64,000 nt of DNA from Avibacterium paragallinarum (lineage in GTDB: Bacteria; Pseudomonadota; Gammaproteobacteria; Enterobacterales; Pasteurellaceae): the NCBI RefSeq assembly GCF_900450705.1, contig NZ_UGHK01000002.1, forward strand, positions 1,492,970 through 1,556,969, read 5' to 3'. The notes under the pieces were generated by a model, which saw nothing but the letters and a program-made list of their open reading frames with translations, did no database searches and was not told where the DNA came from. Positions 31,705-40,413 of the stretch are shown here, piece after piece; within the stretch, counting starts at the first letter, position 1; the number at the start of each line of letters is the position of its first letter. The position numbers and the translations under genes are program-made.

Positions 31705-32328
31705 TTATTTAGGCTGAGTTTTCCGTAGCTCCATATACTTCTTATTCATCCTAATCGCCCACTCTACTAAGTGCGGTGCAATTTCATTAAGGTTTATACC
31801 GAGCTTTTCACCGCGTAAAACATACCAATCAATCAGGCAAACTGCTGCGATCGTGCCTAAATTGAGTTCATCACCAAATTGGGCAAGATAACGTTCCAAT
31901 TCTTGAAAACTACGAAGATTACGTTCTGTTAATTGCTTATGACGAGCCGTCCACCATTCATTTTCAGGGCGAAGTAAACGTTCCGAAATGATTGGCAACG
32001 TATTTTCCATAATGCCGTCCGTTAAGGCGTGCAGTTGCAACACTTTCCAACGCTGGCTATTGCGTGGCAATAAATGACGCTCTGGCTGATTTTGTGAACC
32101 CAAATGATCGAGATATTCACAAATAACGTGGCTGTTATATAGCCATTCGCCATTATCCAGTTGTAACGTGGGAACACGACCTAGCGGGTTGTCTTGGTTA
32201 TGTGGCGAATGAGGATCAAAAGACGATTGGATTGTCTGTAATTGTATTTGATCACCAAGTTGATGATACTTGATCACCGCCATCACCTTGCGAACATAGG
32301 GGCTTGTATTAGAATGCCAGAGTTTCAT
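31705..32328 (-). CDS. Glutathione S-transferase family protein
   Basis: 207 residues. Thioredoxin-fold N-terminus (KLWHSNTSPYVRKVMAVIKY, with Ser in the SPYVRK active-site loop, and GRVPTLQLDNG, YNSHVICEYLD) and an all-helical C-terminal domain. Resembles the YibF-type bacterial GSTs. Substrate unknown. Member of the leftward glyQ-glyS block, 15 bp after the glutaredoxin-like gene. Confidence 0.88.
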   Translation of the reverse strand: MKLWHSNTSPYVRKVMAVIKYHQLGDQIQLQTIQSSFDPHSPHNQDNPLGRVPTLQLDNGEWLYNSHVICEYLDHLGSQNQPERHLLPRNSQRWKVLQLHALTDGIMENTLPIISERLLRPENEWWTARHKQLTERNLRSFQELERYLAQFGDELNLGTIAAVCLIDWYVLRGEKLGINLNEIAPHLVEWAIRMNKKYMELRKTQPK

Positions 32329-32343
32329 TTTTCCACCTTAATG

Positions 32344-32607
32344 TTAGCCTAAAATATCTTTGAGTTGATCGACATTTAGGATCACTTGCTCATTTGGCAA
32401 TAATAACGCGGGGATACCCGCATAGCCATTTGCTTTGGCGTTATCAAACACCGCTGACTTATCACGCAAACGCAGAAATTGTTTAAAATTGGCTAATGAA
32501 GACAGAATTGCTACTGACTCGTAATCCACATTTAAGCGTTTCAACTCTGCCACAAAAGGGGCGGTGTCAGGACAGGTTTCTGCGAAAAATAAAATCGGTT
32601 TATTCAT
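32344..32607 (-). CDS. Glutaredoxin-related protein
   Basis: 87 residues from ATG at 32607, which has GAGGTG in front; a frame open to 32658 runs into the lipoprotein gene. MNKPILFFAETCPDTAPF has a CPDT motif, a monothiol variant of the CPxC redox site, followed by GYAGIPALLL with the cis-Pro. Probably a small thioredoxin-fold protein; the missing second Cys argues against classical disulfide reductase activity. Confidence 0.75.
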   Translation of the reverse strand: MNKPILFFAETCPDTAPFVAELKRLNVDYESVAILSSLANFKQFLRLRDKSAVFDNAKANGYAGIPALLLPNEQVILNVDQLKDILG

Positions 32608-32635
32608 AAAAAAACACCTCAAAAATTGACCGCAC

Positions 32636-33307
32636 TTATTTTTTACAGCCATATGCACGCTGAATCTTAATTAATTCAGGTGGGTTGCTATCAATATCTA
32701 GAAGATAAAATAAAAAGTGATCGGTTATACTATTATTTGCTGTTGTTGCACTCGTCCAAGTTGTAAAAGTTTGAGATGTTTTATCTGCGATAAGTTGATA
32801 ATTTTTATTTTTCTCAGGCGTAAACACTAAACCAAAGGCAAATTCATTTTCCGCAGAATCAACAAGCAAGTGAATATGCTCTCCACTTTTTTTCATAAAG
32901 ATAACATAAGGCTGACCCGCCTCTAATTTATATTCATTAGAAATATAGGTTTTATTATAGAAGTTATATTTTTTGGCTAAATCATCTAATGATAAAGAGT
33001 GCATTCCAATTGTTTTACCCTTATTTTCTTCAAAAGGCACTTTTGACCAGCCATTCCATAATGTCCAACCTTCCGTAGTACGCTTTGGATATTGATTATT
33101 TAAAGCAACAACAGAGTCAGATAATGAAATACAGGTTGAATTTGGAATAATAAAAACCTGATTTACACTTGTCGTCAACTTTAAGTTAGCGGTGTTAGTT
33201 CCCTGAGCATCAGGCAAAATTTTATCGGTTGAAAAACGCTCCATTTGCGTACAAGCAGATAAGATTAAAGCTGCTAATAACGGGATTGAAAATTTTTTAA
33301 CTAACAT
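32636..33307 (-). CDS. Putative lipoprotein, unknown function
   Basis: 223 residues. Signal peptide with lipobox LSAC (Cys19), so the mature protein should be lipid-anchored in the envelope. The rest shows no family that I recognise. It ends RAYGCKK. Located 32 bp downstream of glyQ and likely cotranscribed. Confidence 0.75.
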   Translation of the reverse strand: MLVKKFSIPLLAALILSACTQMERFSTDKILPDAQGTNTANLKLTTSVNQVFIIPNSTCISLSDSVVALNNQYPKRTTEGWTLWNGWSKVPFEENKGKTIGMHSLSLDDLAKKYNFYNKTYISNEYKLEAGQPYVIFMKKSGEHIHLLVDSAENEFAFGLVFTPEKNKNYQLIADKTSQTFTTWTSATTANNSITDHFLFYLLDIDSNPPELIKIQRAYGCKK

Positions 33308-33339
33308 ACAAGCTCCTCATCATTTCATTTATAATGATT

Positions 33340-34248
33340 TTATTTTTTACACCCCGGAAACCCTAAAGCTTCACGGCTAGCATAATACGCCTCTGCCACA
33401 CCTTTAGTTAACGCACGGATACGCAAAATATAGCGTTGGCGTTCGGTTACAGAAATGGCTTTGCGAGCATCTAACAAGTTAAAGCTATGTGCGGCTTTTA
33501 AAATGCGTTCGTAGGCAGGAAGTGGCAATGGTTTTTCTAGGGCTAATAACTCTTGTGCTTCTTTTTCATATTGCTCAAAGGCTTTGAATAAGAAATCAAT
33601 ATCGGCGTATTCAAAGTTGTACGTGGATTGTTCTACTTCGTTTTGGTGGAACACATCGCCGTAGGTGGTTTTGCCAAGAGGGCCGTCTGACCAAACTAAG
33701 TCATACACGCTATCCACGCCTTGAATATACATCGCCAAGCGTTCCAAGCCGTAAGTTACTTCACCTGTAACGGGCTTACATTCCAAGCCGCCCACTTGTT
33801 GGAAATAAGTGAACTGCGTAACTTCCATACCATTTAGCCACACTTCCCAACCTAAGCCCCACGCGCCTAGCGTTGGGTTTTCCCAGTTATCTTCCACGAA
33901 GCGAATATCGTGTTGGGTGGGATCAAAGCCAAGCATTTTGAGCGAGCCAAGATAAAGTTCCTGAATATTATCTGGGGAAGGTTTAATCACCACTTGGAAT
34001 TGGTAATAATGTTGTAAACGGTTTGGGTTTTCGCCATATCGACCATCGGTTGGACGGCGTGATGGCTGCACATAAGCAAACGCCATTGGCTCAGGCCCAA
34101 TAGCACGCAAAGCTGTCATTGGGTGAGAAGTTCCCGCTCCCACTTCCATATCAAAAGGCTGAACAATACAACAACCTTGATTCGCCCAATACTCTTGTAA
34201 AGCAAGGATCATTCCTTGAAAGGTTTTCACGTTAAATTTTGTACTCAT
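33340..34248 (-). CDS. glyQ: Glycyl-tRNA synthetase alpha subunit
   Basis: 302 residues, normal length. Begins [21 protein letters not shown] and contains [34 protein letters not shown] and [19 protein letters not shown], all typical of GlyQ. Catalytic class II core of the alpha2-beta2 glycyl-tRNA synthetase. Confidence 0.98.
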   Translation of the reverse strand: MSTKFNVKTFQGMILALQEYWANQGCCIVQPFDMEVGAGTSHPMTALRAIGPEPMAFAYVQPSRRPTDGRYGENPNRLQHYYQFQVVIKPSPDNIQELYLGSLKMLGFDPTQHDIRFVEDNWENPTLGAWGLGWEVWLNGMEVTQFTYFQQVGGLECKPVTGEVTYGLERLAMYIQGVDSVYDLVWSDGPLGKTTYGDVFHQNEVEQSTYNFEYADIDFLFKAFEQYEKEAQELLALEKPLPLPAYERILKAAHSFNLLDARKAISVTERQRYILRIRALTKGVAEAYYASREALGFPGCKK

Positions 34249-34441
34249 AGCTAGATTTTCGTTAAATTAAGTGAATGAAATGGGGTTATTGTACTGGATT
34301 ATGGAAAATTATCCTAGTTCCGAATGGAATATAGTTTGATAAATCAGGTTACTATAAAATAAATTCAAATACTCTATGTATAGCCTACTGAAAGCTACTC
34401 GAACGTTTGATATAACCTAAAAGGTGATTTTGTTATAATAG

Positions 34442-34517
34442 TGGTGGGCGATACCGGTCTCGAACCAGTGACCCCCTCCTTGTAAGGGAGGTGCTCTCCC
34501 AACTGAGCTAATCGCCC
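34442..34517 (-). tRNA. tRNA-Val (anticodon TAC), copy 1
   Basis: 76 nt, GGGCGAT acceptor, anticodon loop CTTACAA giving TAC, encoded CCA. Identical to the two following copies. Confidence 0.96.
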
Positions 34518-34586
34518 GATAGAATGCTATTTCTAGCTATCGGATTTAACTTTGTGAAAAGTTAAAAAGGGAACTCAAACTAAGCG

Positions 34587-34662
34587 TGGTGGGCGATACC
34601 GGTCTCGAACCAGTGACCCCCTCCTTGTAAGGGAGGTGCTCTCCCAACTGAGCTAATCGCCC
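34587..34662 (-). tRNA. tRNA-Val (anticodon TAC), copy 2
   Basis: Same 76-nt sequence as copy 1, 69 bp away; spacer sequences between copies differ. Confidence 0.96.
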
Positions 34663-34701
34663 ACGTTAGTTTAAGCATTACAACGCAAGTCCTTAAAAAA
34701 G

Positions 34702-34777
34702 TGGTGGGCGATACCGGTCTCGAACCAGTGACCCCCTCCTTGTAAGGGAGGTGCTCTCCCAACTGAGCTAATCGCCC
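34702..34777 (-). tRNA. tRNA-Val (anticodon TAC), copy 3
   Basis: Same 76-nt sequence again, 39 bp from copy 2. The three probably form one transcript read leftward. Confidence 0.96.
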
Positions 34778-34946
34778 TGCGTTGTGGGTCGCATTATAAA
34801 TATTCCTCGCAGACAGTCAATACATTTTTCGTCTTTTTGGTTTAAGTGCCTTAAAAATAGGCATAACTTACGTTTTTTATCGTGAATTTGTTCAACTCAT
34901 AGTACAATATCGCCGATTTACTTTTATTATGCACAAAGGTTATAAA

Positions 34947-36389
34947 ATGAAAGCTGAACCCTTATTTAATTTAGATCCTGCGGTAAAAGTCCGCACGCGT
35001 TTTGCACCAAGCCCAACAGGCTATTTACACGTTGGCGGTGCAAGAACTGCCCTGTATTCTTGGTTATTTGCTAAACATAACCAAGGTGAATTTGTTTTAC
35101 GCATTGAAGATACGGATTTAGAACGTTCAACCCCAGAAGCCACTCAAGCCATTTTGGAAGGAATGGAATGGCTGAATTTAGCTTGGGAACACGGGCCTTA
35201 TTATCAAACCAAACGTTTCAATCGCTATAATCAAGTGATCGATCAAATGCTTGAGCAAGGCTTAGCTTACCGTTGTTATTGCAGTAAAGAACGTTTAGAA
35301 AACTTACGCAACGAACAAGAAAAAAACAAAGAAAAACCGCGTTATGATGGCTATTGCTTACATCACGCGCCTGAAAATCCTGATGCCCCTCACGTTGTGC
35401 GTTTCAAAAACCCACAAGAAGGTTCCGTGGTATTTGATGATGCCGTGCGTGGACGCATTGAGATCAGCAACAGTGAGCTTGATGATTTAATTATCCGCCG
35501 TACTGATGGTTCACCAACATATAACTTCTGCGTGGTGATTGATGACTGGGATATGGGTATTACACACGTTGTACGCGGCGAAGACCATATCAATAATACC
35601 CCACGCCAAATTAACATTTTGAAGGCGTTAAATGTGCCAATTCCAACCTATGCACACGTTTCAATGATCCTAGGTGATGACGGACAGAAATTGTCTAAAC
35701 GCCACGGTGCGGTGAGTGTAATGCAATATCGCGACGGCGGTTTCTTGCCTGAAGCTTTACTGAATTATTTAGTGCGTCTAGGCTGGGGACACGGCGACCA
35801 AGAAATTTTCTCCGTCGAAGAAATGATCAAACTCTTTGAACTCACCCAAGTGAGTAAATCCGCAAGTGCGTTCAACACGGAAAAATTATTATGGCTCAAC
35901 CATCATTATATCCGTGAACTCCCGCTAGAATATGTCGCTGAGCATCTAAAATGGCACTATCAACATCAAGGCATTGATACGCACAACGGCCCACCATTAA
36001 CGGATATTGTGGTGATGCTAAGAGAACGTTGCAAAACCCTCAAAGAAATGGCAGCCTCCAGCCGCTACTTCTTTGAAGACGTTGAGCATTTTGAAGAAAG
36101 TGCGGTGAACAAACATTTCAAATCTACCGCCGTAGAAGCCTTAGAAAAAGTGTATGAAAAACTGACCGCACTTTCTCAATGGACAGCAGAACCCATCCAC
36201 CAAGCTATTGAACAAGCCGCCGAAGAACTTGGCGTAGGAATGGGGAAAGTGGGAATGCCATTGCGTGTTGCCGTAACTGGCTCTGGACAATCCCCCTCAA
36301 TGGACGTAACCCTTGTCGGCATTGGACGCAAACGCACTTTAGCACGCATTCAAAAAGCCATTGCGTTTATTAAATCGCAAGCCGCTTAA
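34947..36389 (+). CDS. gltX: Glutamyl-tRNA synthetase
   Basis: 480 residues from ATG at 34947 (AAAGG upstream; the frame is open from 34929). Class I signature [20 protein letters not shown] (HVGG), KLSKR-type motif in [10 protein letters not shown], and anticodon-binding C-terminal domain. Charges tRNA-Glu. Confidence 0.98.
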   Translation: MKAEPLFNLDPAVKVRTRFAPSPTGYLHVGGARTALYSWLFAKHNQGEFVLRIEDTDLERSTPEATQAILEGMEWLNLAWEHGPYYQTKRFNRYNQVIDQMLEQGLAYRCYCSKERLENLRNEQEKNKEKPRYDGYCLHHAPENPDAPHVVRFKNPQEGSVVFDDAVRGRIEISNSELDDLIIRRTDGSPTYNFCVVIDDWDMGITHVVRGEDHINNTPRQINILKALNVPIPTYAHVSMILGDDGQKLSKRHGAVSVMQYRDGGFLPEALLNYLVRLGWGHGDQEIFSVEEMIKLFELTQVSKSASAFNTEKLLWLNHHYIRELPLEYVAEHLKWHYQHQGIDTHNGPPLTDIVVMLRERCKTLKEMAASSRYFFEDVEHFEESAVNKHFKSTAVEALEKVYEKLTALSQWTAEPIHQAIEQAAEELGVGMGKVGMPLRVAVTGSGQSPSMDVTLVGIGRKRTLARIQKAIAFIKSQAA

Positions 36390-36469
36390 TATTTAAGCTA
36401 GTGAATGAATGTTGTGAATTTAATATTGACAGCATTCATTCAGATTATTATCATAAACGCCATATTTAC

Positions 36470-36545
<76 letters not shown>

Positions 36546-36553
36546 AATTTCTT

Positions 36554-36590
36554 AATCTTATCAATAGTTTATCGTTGATAAGATTTTTTT
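36554..36590 (+). terminator. Terminator after tRNA-Ala
   Basis: AATCTTATCAA (36554-36564) and TTGATAAGATT (36575-36585) form an 11-bp stem followed by a T run to 36590. It also lies just after the 3' end of the convergent integrase gene. Confidence 0.8.
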
Positions 36591-36594
36591 ATAT

Positions 36595-37614
36595 CTAGTG
36601 TTGTGCCAATTTTGTGTCAAAAAGCTGAACATTGTTAACGTGGCTATGTAAATGCTCAACAGATAGATGTGCATATTTTCGGACAGTATCTGTTTTGCTC
36701 CAGCCGCCAAGTTCTTGTAATACATATAAAGGTGTTCCAGACATAATATGCCTTGTAGCCCAAGTATGCCTTAAGTCGTGGAATCTGAAATCCTTTATGC
36801 CTGCGCGACTTAAAGCATTACGGAATGCTTTTGTATTTGCAATCCTTACAGGCTTCCCTTTATAAGTAAATACGTTTTCTTTGTGTTTACCAAACTGTGC
36901 TACAATAACTTCGATTGCTTTGTCATTGAGTGGAATTCCTATGCTATTTCCCGTCTTTGACTCGTCTGAATTTACCCAAGCAAGTTTTTTCGGCAAATCA
37001 ATTTGCGACCATTTTAATTGCGTTATATTCGACATTCTTAACCCAGTTAAAATCGCAAATTGTACAATGGCTTTTAAATGCTCTGGCAATTCTTGCATTA
37101 ACCGCATTTCTTCGCTTTCCGTCAGCCAGCGAATGCGTCGCTTAGGTTCGGGCAAGAGTTTTATTGCGGGGCATTTATCTAGCCAATCCCATTCAACTGC
37201 CGCTCTGAGTATCACTCTAATTTGTTGCAAAATAGCGTTAATAGTCCTATTTTTAACCCCCTCTTTTGCTTTTTCAGATTGGATAAATTTAATCAGATTA
37301 CGGTCGATCTCATTTAATATTTTATTTCCAAGATACTGATCTAGCCAACGTAATCCATAAATCATATTGCGATCTTGTTTACGTTTCGGCTTTTCTTCAA
37401 GCCATTGCATAACCGCCTCTTGCCAAGAATATTCTGGACGTTCACCAAGTTTAAATACTCGCCAACATTCATTATATTCTTTCGAGGCTAATTGCATTGC
37501 TTGGGTTTTATCGGTAGTCCGAGAGCTTCGGCGTACCCGCTCACACGTTGGTGAGGTGTACGAGTAATGCCAGATTTCCCCTCTTTTCTTGAGGGAGATG
37601 ATTTGACGCGACAT
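36595..37614 (-). CDS. int: Phage-type tyrosine integrase
   Basis: 339 residues. SAM-like core-binding domain (about 60-165) and catalytic domain with Arg in LTGLRMSNITQL, HDLRHTWATRH and the Tyr region RKYAHLSVEH. Its 3' end lies 50 bp from the end of tRNA-Ala, the usual arrangement for a prophage inserted in a tRNA gene. The ATG at 37614 has a strong AAGGAG site. The start is nested inside the HTH gene by 127 bp. Confidence 0.93.
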   Translation of the reverse strand: MSRQIISLKKRGEIWHYSYTSPTCERVRRSSRTTDKTQAMQLASKEYNECWRVFKLGERPEYSWQEAVMQWLEEKPKRKQDRNMIYGLRWLDQYLGNKILNEIDRNLIKFIQSEKAKEGVKNRTINAILQQIRVILRAAVEWDWLDKCPAIKLLPEPKRRIRWLTESEEMRLMQELPEHLKAIVQFAILTGLRMSNITQLKWSQIDLPKKLAWVNSDESKTGNSIGIPLNDKAIEVIVAQFGKHKENVFTYKGKPVRIANTKAFRNALSRAGIKDFRFHDLRHTWATRHIMSGTPLYVLQELGGWSKTDTVRKYAHLSVEHLHSHVNNVQLFDTKLAQH

Positions 37615-37811
37615 AAATTCTCCTTATGCCCCATCTCTTGTTCGGGGCGATTTTGACTATTTTTTACAAAAAACTCAAGCTCTTTAGGATCAAACCTCCA
37701 ATACTTACCAATTTTATAAGCGGGTATTTCTTTCTTTTTCGCTCTTTCTCTCACTGTTGCTGGATGCATATTAAGGAGCTTTGCAGCTTTTTCTGTATTT
37801 ATAAACTCCAT
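37488..37811 (-). CDS. Helix-turn-helix protein, excisionase-like
   Basis: 107 residues. Residues 1-55 form a MerR/excisionase-type HTH (INTEKAAKLLNMHPATVRER, IPAYKIGKYWRFDPKELEFF). The tail is basic and low in structure and overlaps the start of int in another frame. GGAGGG precedes the ATG. Could direct excision or regulate int; the long overlap suggests translational coupling. Confidence 0.7.
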   Translation of the reverse strand: MEFINTEKAAKLLNMHPATVRERAKKKEIPAYKIGKYWRFDPKELEFFVKNSQNRPEQEMGHKENLCRVKSSPSRKEGKSGITRTPHQRVSGYAEALGLPIKPKQCN

Positions 37812-37841
37812 ATTCCCTCCAATAAAATAGGCTTTTTAGCC

Positions 37842-38438
37842 TTAGGTTGCATTTCTGGTAATCCCTATCTCATCTTCAAATGCCAGCAATCGCACGGCTT
37901 GGAGTTGAGAGGTGTTCTGTTGCAAATGGCATTCATATTCGCTAAGCAAAAAGCTATCTTTCTCTACCTTAATACCTATATCACGATCTTTGAAAACGAT
38001 CTCGACATCAATAAAGGTGAATGCGTCCTCAAGGGCGTTTCCTAGTCTGATGTTGTTAATTAAGACGTGATCGACAAAATAGTCAAAGGGCTTAACGTGC
38101 AGCATTGCGAGGCGTTCGTAAAATAGGGATTTGAGGCGAGATTGGCATTCAATCACGTTATCAAGTTGAATATCTACGCCGTAAACGCTCGCTAGTGCTT
38201 GATACATATTCAGCACTTTGTAATAAGGGTGCTTTGGACCTACGAGGATTTTACATAGCTTGCGGTTGAGTATGTCATATAAAAAATTCCCCGTGCCACA
38301 GCTGGGTTCGAGGATTTTCTTTTCAGGCTCAAAGCTCTCTTCGGGTAAAAGTGCGGTCATTTTTTGCACCAGTTTTTGAGGTGTGTACACCTCGCCAAAG
38401 TCTCTTACCCTCGCTTTGGATTTGGTGAGTTTTTCCAT
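37842..38438 (-). CDS. Methyltransferase-like phage protein without a visible catalytic NPPY
   Basis: 198 residues. N-terminal DFGEVYTPQKLVQKMTALLP and AdoMet motif I EPSCGTGNFLYDIL (44-57) match N6-adenine DNA methyltransferases of the type I/III class. The usual (D/N)PP(Y/F) motif IV is absent; the corresponding region reads VLINNIRLGNALED. It may have lost activity or serve as a mimic or decoy in the host. AGGAAACC lies in front of the ATG. Confidence 0.65.
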   Translation of the reverse strand: MEKLTKSKARVRDFGEVYTPQKLVQKMTALLPEESFEPEKKILEPSCGTGNFLYDILNRKLCKILVGPKHPYYKVLNMYQALASVYGVDIQLDNVIECQSRLKSLFYERLAMLHVKPFDYFVDHVLINNIRLGNALEDAFTFIDVEIVFKDRDIGIKVEKDSFLLSEYECHLQQNTSQLQAVRLLAFEDEIGITRNAT

Positions 38439-38456
38439 AGGGTTTCCTAATAAAAA

Positions 38457-38473
38457 AGCCTACAACGTAGGCT
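38457..38473 (-). terminator. Terminator after the 38-residue phage peptide gene
   Basis: AGCCTAC/GTAGGCT, 7-bp stem with 3-nt loop, followed on the minus strand by TTTTTTATT. Lies 10 bp after the stop of the small gene and before the methyltransferase-like gene. Confidence 0.75.
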
Positions 38474-38482
38474 TGGGTTGAG

Positions 38483-38599
38483 TTAATTTTTTGTGATTAA
38501 ATCTGTGGCTGTTCCGCAATAATGCCCATCGCAGTCAGCCCTCAAATCAAGTTCGAACGCACACCACAACAAGCCGATAATCATTAAAATTCTGAACAT
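38483..38599 (-). CDS. Small secreted or membrane phage peptide
   Basis: 38 codons: hydrophobic start MFRILMIIGLLWCAFELDL and a short tail with two Cys (ADCDGHYCGTATD). AAAAAGGTG lies 5 bp before the ATG and a good terminator follows. Function unknown. Position in the early region among moron-type genes suggests a host-modifying peptide. Confidence 0.5.
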   Translation of the reverse strand: MFRILMIIGLLWCAFELDLRADCDGHYCGTATDLITKN

Positions 38600-38680
38600 A
38601 TTTTCACCTTTTTGCTGAATTTGAGATAAGCAAAACCGCCACACGGTTCAAAGTGAAGTGCGGTCGGTTTTGGTTAAATT

Positions 38681-39328
38681 TTAGAAATCGAGATAATTTC
38701 TTGCTGGGGTGATTTTTGGTATCACTCGTTGCCAGTTGAGCTTGGTGGAGCGTTTGAACGGCTCAATCAGGCGTTGCATTGTGGCTTGGCTTTCCTCGTG
38801 GTGGCGGTGATATTCGTGAGCGTGGCTGTACACGCTGCCGCTGAAAGTTGACCCAAGTGCATTGAGCGGTTCGTAAAGGTCAGCAAGTAAGGTGTTCATT
38901 CTTTTGTGGCTGAACCAAAGCCAAGCGAGTTGTTCGAGTTCGTACTCGGTAAATTCAAAGGTGTATTTTTTCTCTGGTTCAGGCAAGGCGAGTTGTTTTG
39001 GTTTTTGTCGCTCTACTTCTTGATCGAGAATATCCAGCACCCATTTTCTAAACTCTTTGGCAACTTTAGTGTGGGAAAGCATTCCGATTAGGTGGCAACC
39101 ACGCAAGCTGAAAATTCGCACTTTTTGTATTCCGCCGTTGGTTTGCATATTAATAAGTGCGGTCATATTTGGGGTAAATTCGTCTTGATGTGCGTTGTAG
39201 AGATTGCCAATGCCTTTTAATGGATTTGAATATCCTAATGCTTTGCCAATATCTGAAATAGATAACCAAACTTGGTTGTTTTGATTAATTGCCGAAATAG
39301 TAGTATTTTTGAAAATTAATGTAGTCAT
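38681..39328 (-). CDS. Bro-N family antirepressor, copy 1
   Basis: 215 residues. Residues 1-110 form the Bro-N domain (ISDIGKALGYSNPLKGI, VRIFSLRGCHLIGMLSHTKVAKEFRKW is conserved in both copies). The C-terminal half differs completely from copy 2 at 46184. Bro-N proteins of phages act as antirepressors or regulators. Translation is probably controlled by the structured leader 39329-39530 and the c4-like RNA upstream. The 3' flank (38627-38690) is also shared with copy 2, so a whole module was duplicated and the C-terminal part then exchanged. Confidence 0.88.
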   Translation of the reverse strand: MTTLIFKNTTISAINQNNQVWLSISDIGKALGYSNPLKGIGNLYNAHQDEFTPNMTALINMQTNGGIQKVRIFSLRGCHLIGMLSHTKVAKEFRKWVLDILDQEVERQKPKQLALPEPEKKYTFEFTEYELEQLAWLWFSHKRMNTLLADLYEPLNALGSTFSGSVYSHAHEYHRHHEESQATMQRLIEPFKRSTKLNWQRVIPKITPARNYLDF

Positions 39329-39533
39329 TTTTGTTTACCGTAATTTAAGTTTTAAAAACTCATCACAAGCAACGCCAATTACTGGTGATGAACTGATCAA
39401 GGTTGGCGTGCCGTCTTACGGTGTAAACGGTGGATCTTTCGATCCCCTCAATCAGCTCATCATTGACTACTTTGAAAGGGTACCTCAATTCGAGGGTGCC
39501 TTTTGGAAGGTTTGATTTTCTGATTTTCGGCTA
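39329..39533 (-). promoter_or_regulatory. Structured mRNA leader of bro copy 1
   Basis: Minus-strand RNA can form GATGAGCTGAT with ATCAGTTCATC (one G-U), the GNRA hairpin GGATC GAAA GATCC, ACGCCAA (39409-39403) with TTGGCGT (39378-39372), and CACCGTAA (39423-39416) with TTACGGT next to the ATG (39343-39337). All these stems are also possible in the copy-2 leader at 46859-47058, with compensating base changes. The segments CACCGTAA and ACGCCAA are complementary to the upstream c4-like RNA. Confidence 0.7.
39363..39488 (-). CDS. Possible leader peptide with TTG start (icd-like position)
   Basis: 41 codons from TTG at 39488, AAAGG 10 bp upstream: RYPFKVVNDELIEGIERST... to CL. The copy-2 leader encodes the same N-terminal part (TYPFKVVNDELDGGIERSA). 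In phages P1 and P7 a small gene, icd, lies between c4 and ant and couples control to ant. Weak start signals; sequence conservation could also come from RNA structure. Confidence 0.3.
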   Translation of the reverse strand: MRYPFKVVNDELIEGIERSTVYTVRRHANLDQFITSNWRCL

Positions 39534-39616
39534 TAAAAAAAGCCGCTTTGTGCGACTGTTATTCTTAACCGCACCGTAATAATTCAGGACGCCAATCCCG
39601 ACTTTCGTTTGAAAGT
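39534..39616 (-). ncRNA. c4-like antisense RNA, copy 1
   Basis: About 83 nt from the predicted start near 39616 to the terminator AGTCGC ACAAA GCGGCT TTTTTTT (39557-39535). It contains a hairpin ACTTTC AAAC GAAAGT, then ATTGGCGT (39596-39589) and TTACGGTG (39579-39572), which are complementary to ACGCCAA and CACCGTAA in the downstream bro leader, in the right antiparallel order. Size, position before an antirepressor gene and two short pairing segments match the c4 RNA of phages P1 and P7. Confidence 0.75.
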
Positions 39617-39622
39617 GAGGAT

Positions 39623-39651
39623 ATGTTAGCCTGAAGTTTGGGCGGTGTCAA
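39623..39651 (-). promoter_or_regulatory. Promoter of c4-like RNA copy 1
   Basis: TTGACA (39651-39646), 17-bp spacer, TAACAT (39628-39623). A perfect -35 at optimal spacing, shared with the promoters at 47145-47173 and 47740-47768. Confidence 0.8.
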
Positions 39652-39673
39652 ATAAAAAGCCTAACTTGCTAGG

Positions 39674-40399
39674 TTAGGCTTGTGGTAGTTTTGGTAGTGG
39701 CTGCCAGTGCGTGACATCAACCGCTTTATCATCAAATGTACCGTAAATATTAACGGGTGAAAACCAATACTCACTACCGACAAGCTTTTTTACAATAATA
39801 AGTATTAACACTTTACCATCTATAACACATCTACCAATCACTTTGGTTCCTAGTGGTGGGAGTTGTTTATTTATATCAATCCAACCATTATTAGCATAGG
39901 CGTTATCATCATTTTTATACTCTACGTTATAATTTAACAATGCTTTCATCATTGCTTCAGCACCTTTCTTAGTTTTAAAAACTAACCCTTGTGAAATCAT
40001 TCGCTCATCTCTTTCATTGTATTTATAAAATGGATCATCTTGCACACATTCAGGTGCGGTAAACCTTACATACCAGTATGTTCTACCATTTTCCCAAGTA
40101 TTTAACGTTACTGGTTCAGGAACTTCGATACCGTTCACATAACGTTTCGGATCTTCCCACATTCCCGCAATAGTTAATCCTGCTTCGTCTGTACTCGCAT
40201 TCAGAGTATCTGAATACCATCTACAAGGGATAATAATATTTTCGTGTGTGTAATATCCGAATAAATCTAATAACCCAATATAAGATTTATCTATATTTTT
40301 AGCTTCACTGTTTAAATCCAGTTTAATAAATGCTTTATATCCATTTTTTAATTTAACTGGCTCGCCTGCTAAGGCTTTTTCTAAATCAAATGGTTTCAT
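39674..40399 (-). CDS. Phage protein with C-terminal DUF551-like segment
   Basis: 241 residues. The C-terminal part (GWIDINKQLPPLGTKVIGRC... VDVTHWQPLPKLP) fits the DUF551 pattern of a W-x-PLP ending seen in many phage early proteins. The N-terminal part (FDLEKALAGEPVKLKNGYKA) resembles another short phage domain of the same kind, so this may be a fusion. Function unknown. Confidence 0.7.
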   Translation of the reverse strand: MKPFDLEKALAGEPVKLKNGYKAFIKLDLNSEAKNIDKSYIGLLDLFGYYTHENIIIPCRWYSDTLNASTDEAGLTIAGMWEDPKRYVNGIEVPEPVTLNTWENGRTYWYVRFTAPECVQDDPFYKYNERDERMISQGLVFKTKKGAEAMMKALLNYNVEYKNDDNAYANNGWIDINKQLPPLGTKVIGRCVIDGKVLILIIVKKLVGSEYWFSPVNIYGTFDDKAVDVTHWQPLPKLPQA

Positions 40400-40413
40400 T
40401 TTAATTTTCCTTT

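Noticed and set aside
34442-34777. The tRNA-Val repeats as a mobile or integration duplication
   Set aside because: All three are complete, intact tRNA genes with different spacers, an ordinary tandem tRNA cluster.
39309-39515. Plus-strand frame over the bro copy-1 leader
   Set aside because: The matching frame in copy 2 has a stop, and paired-stem changes on the minus-strand RNA explain the conservation better.
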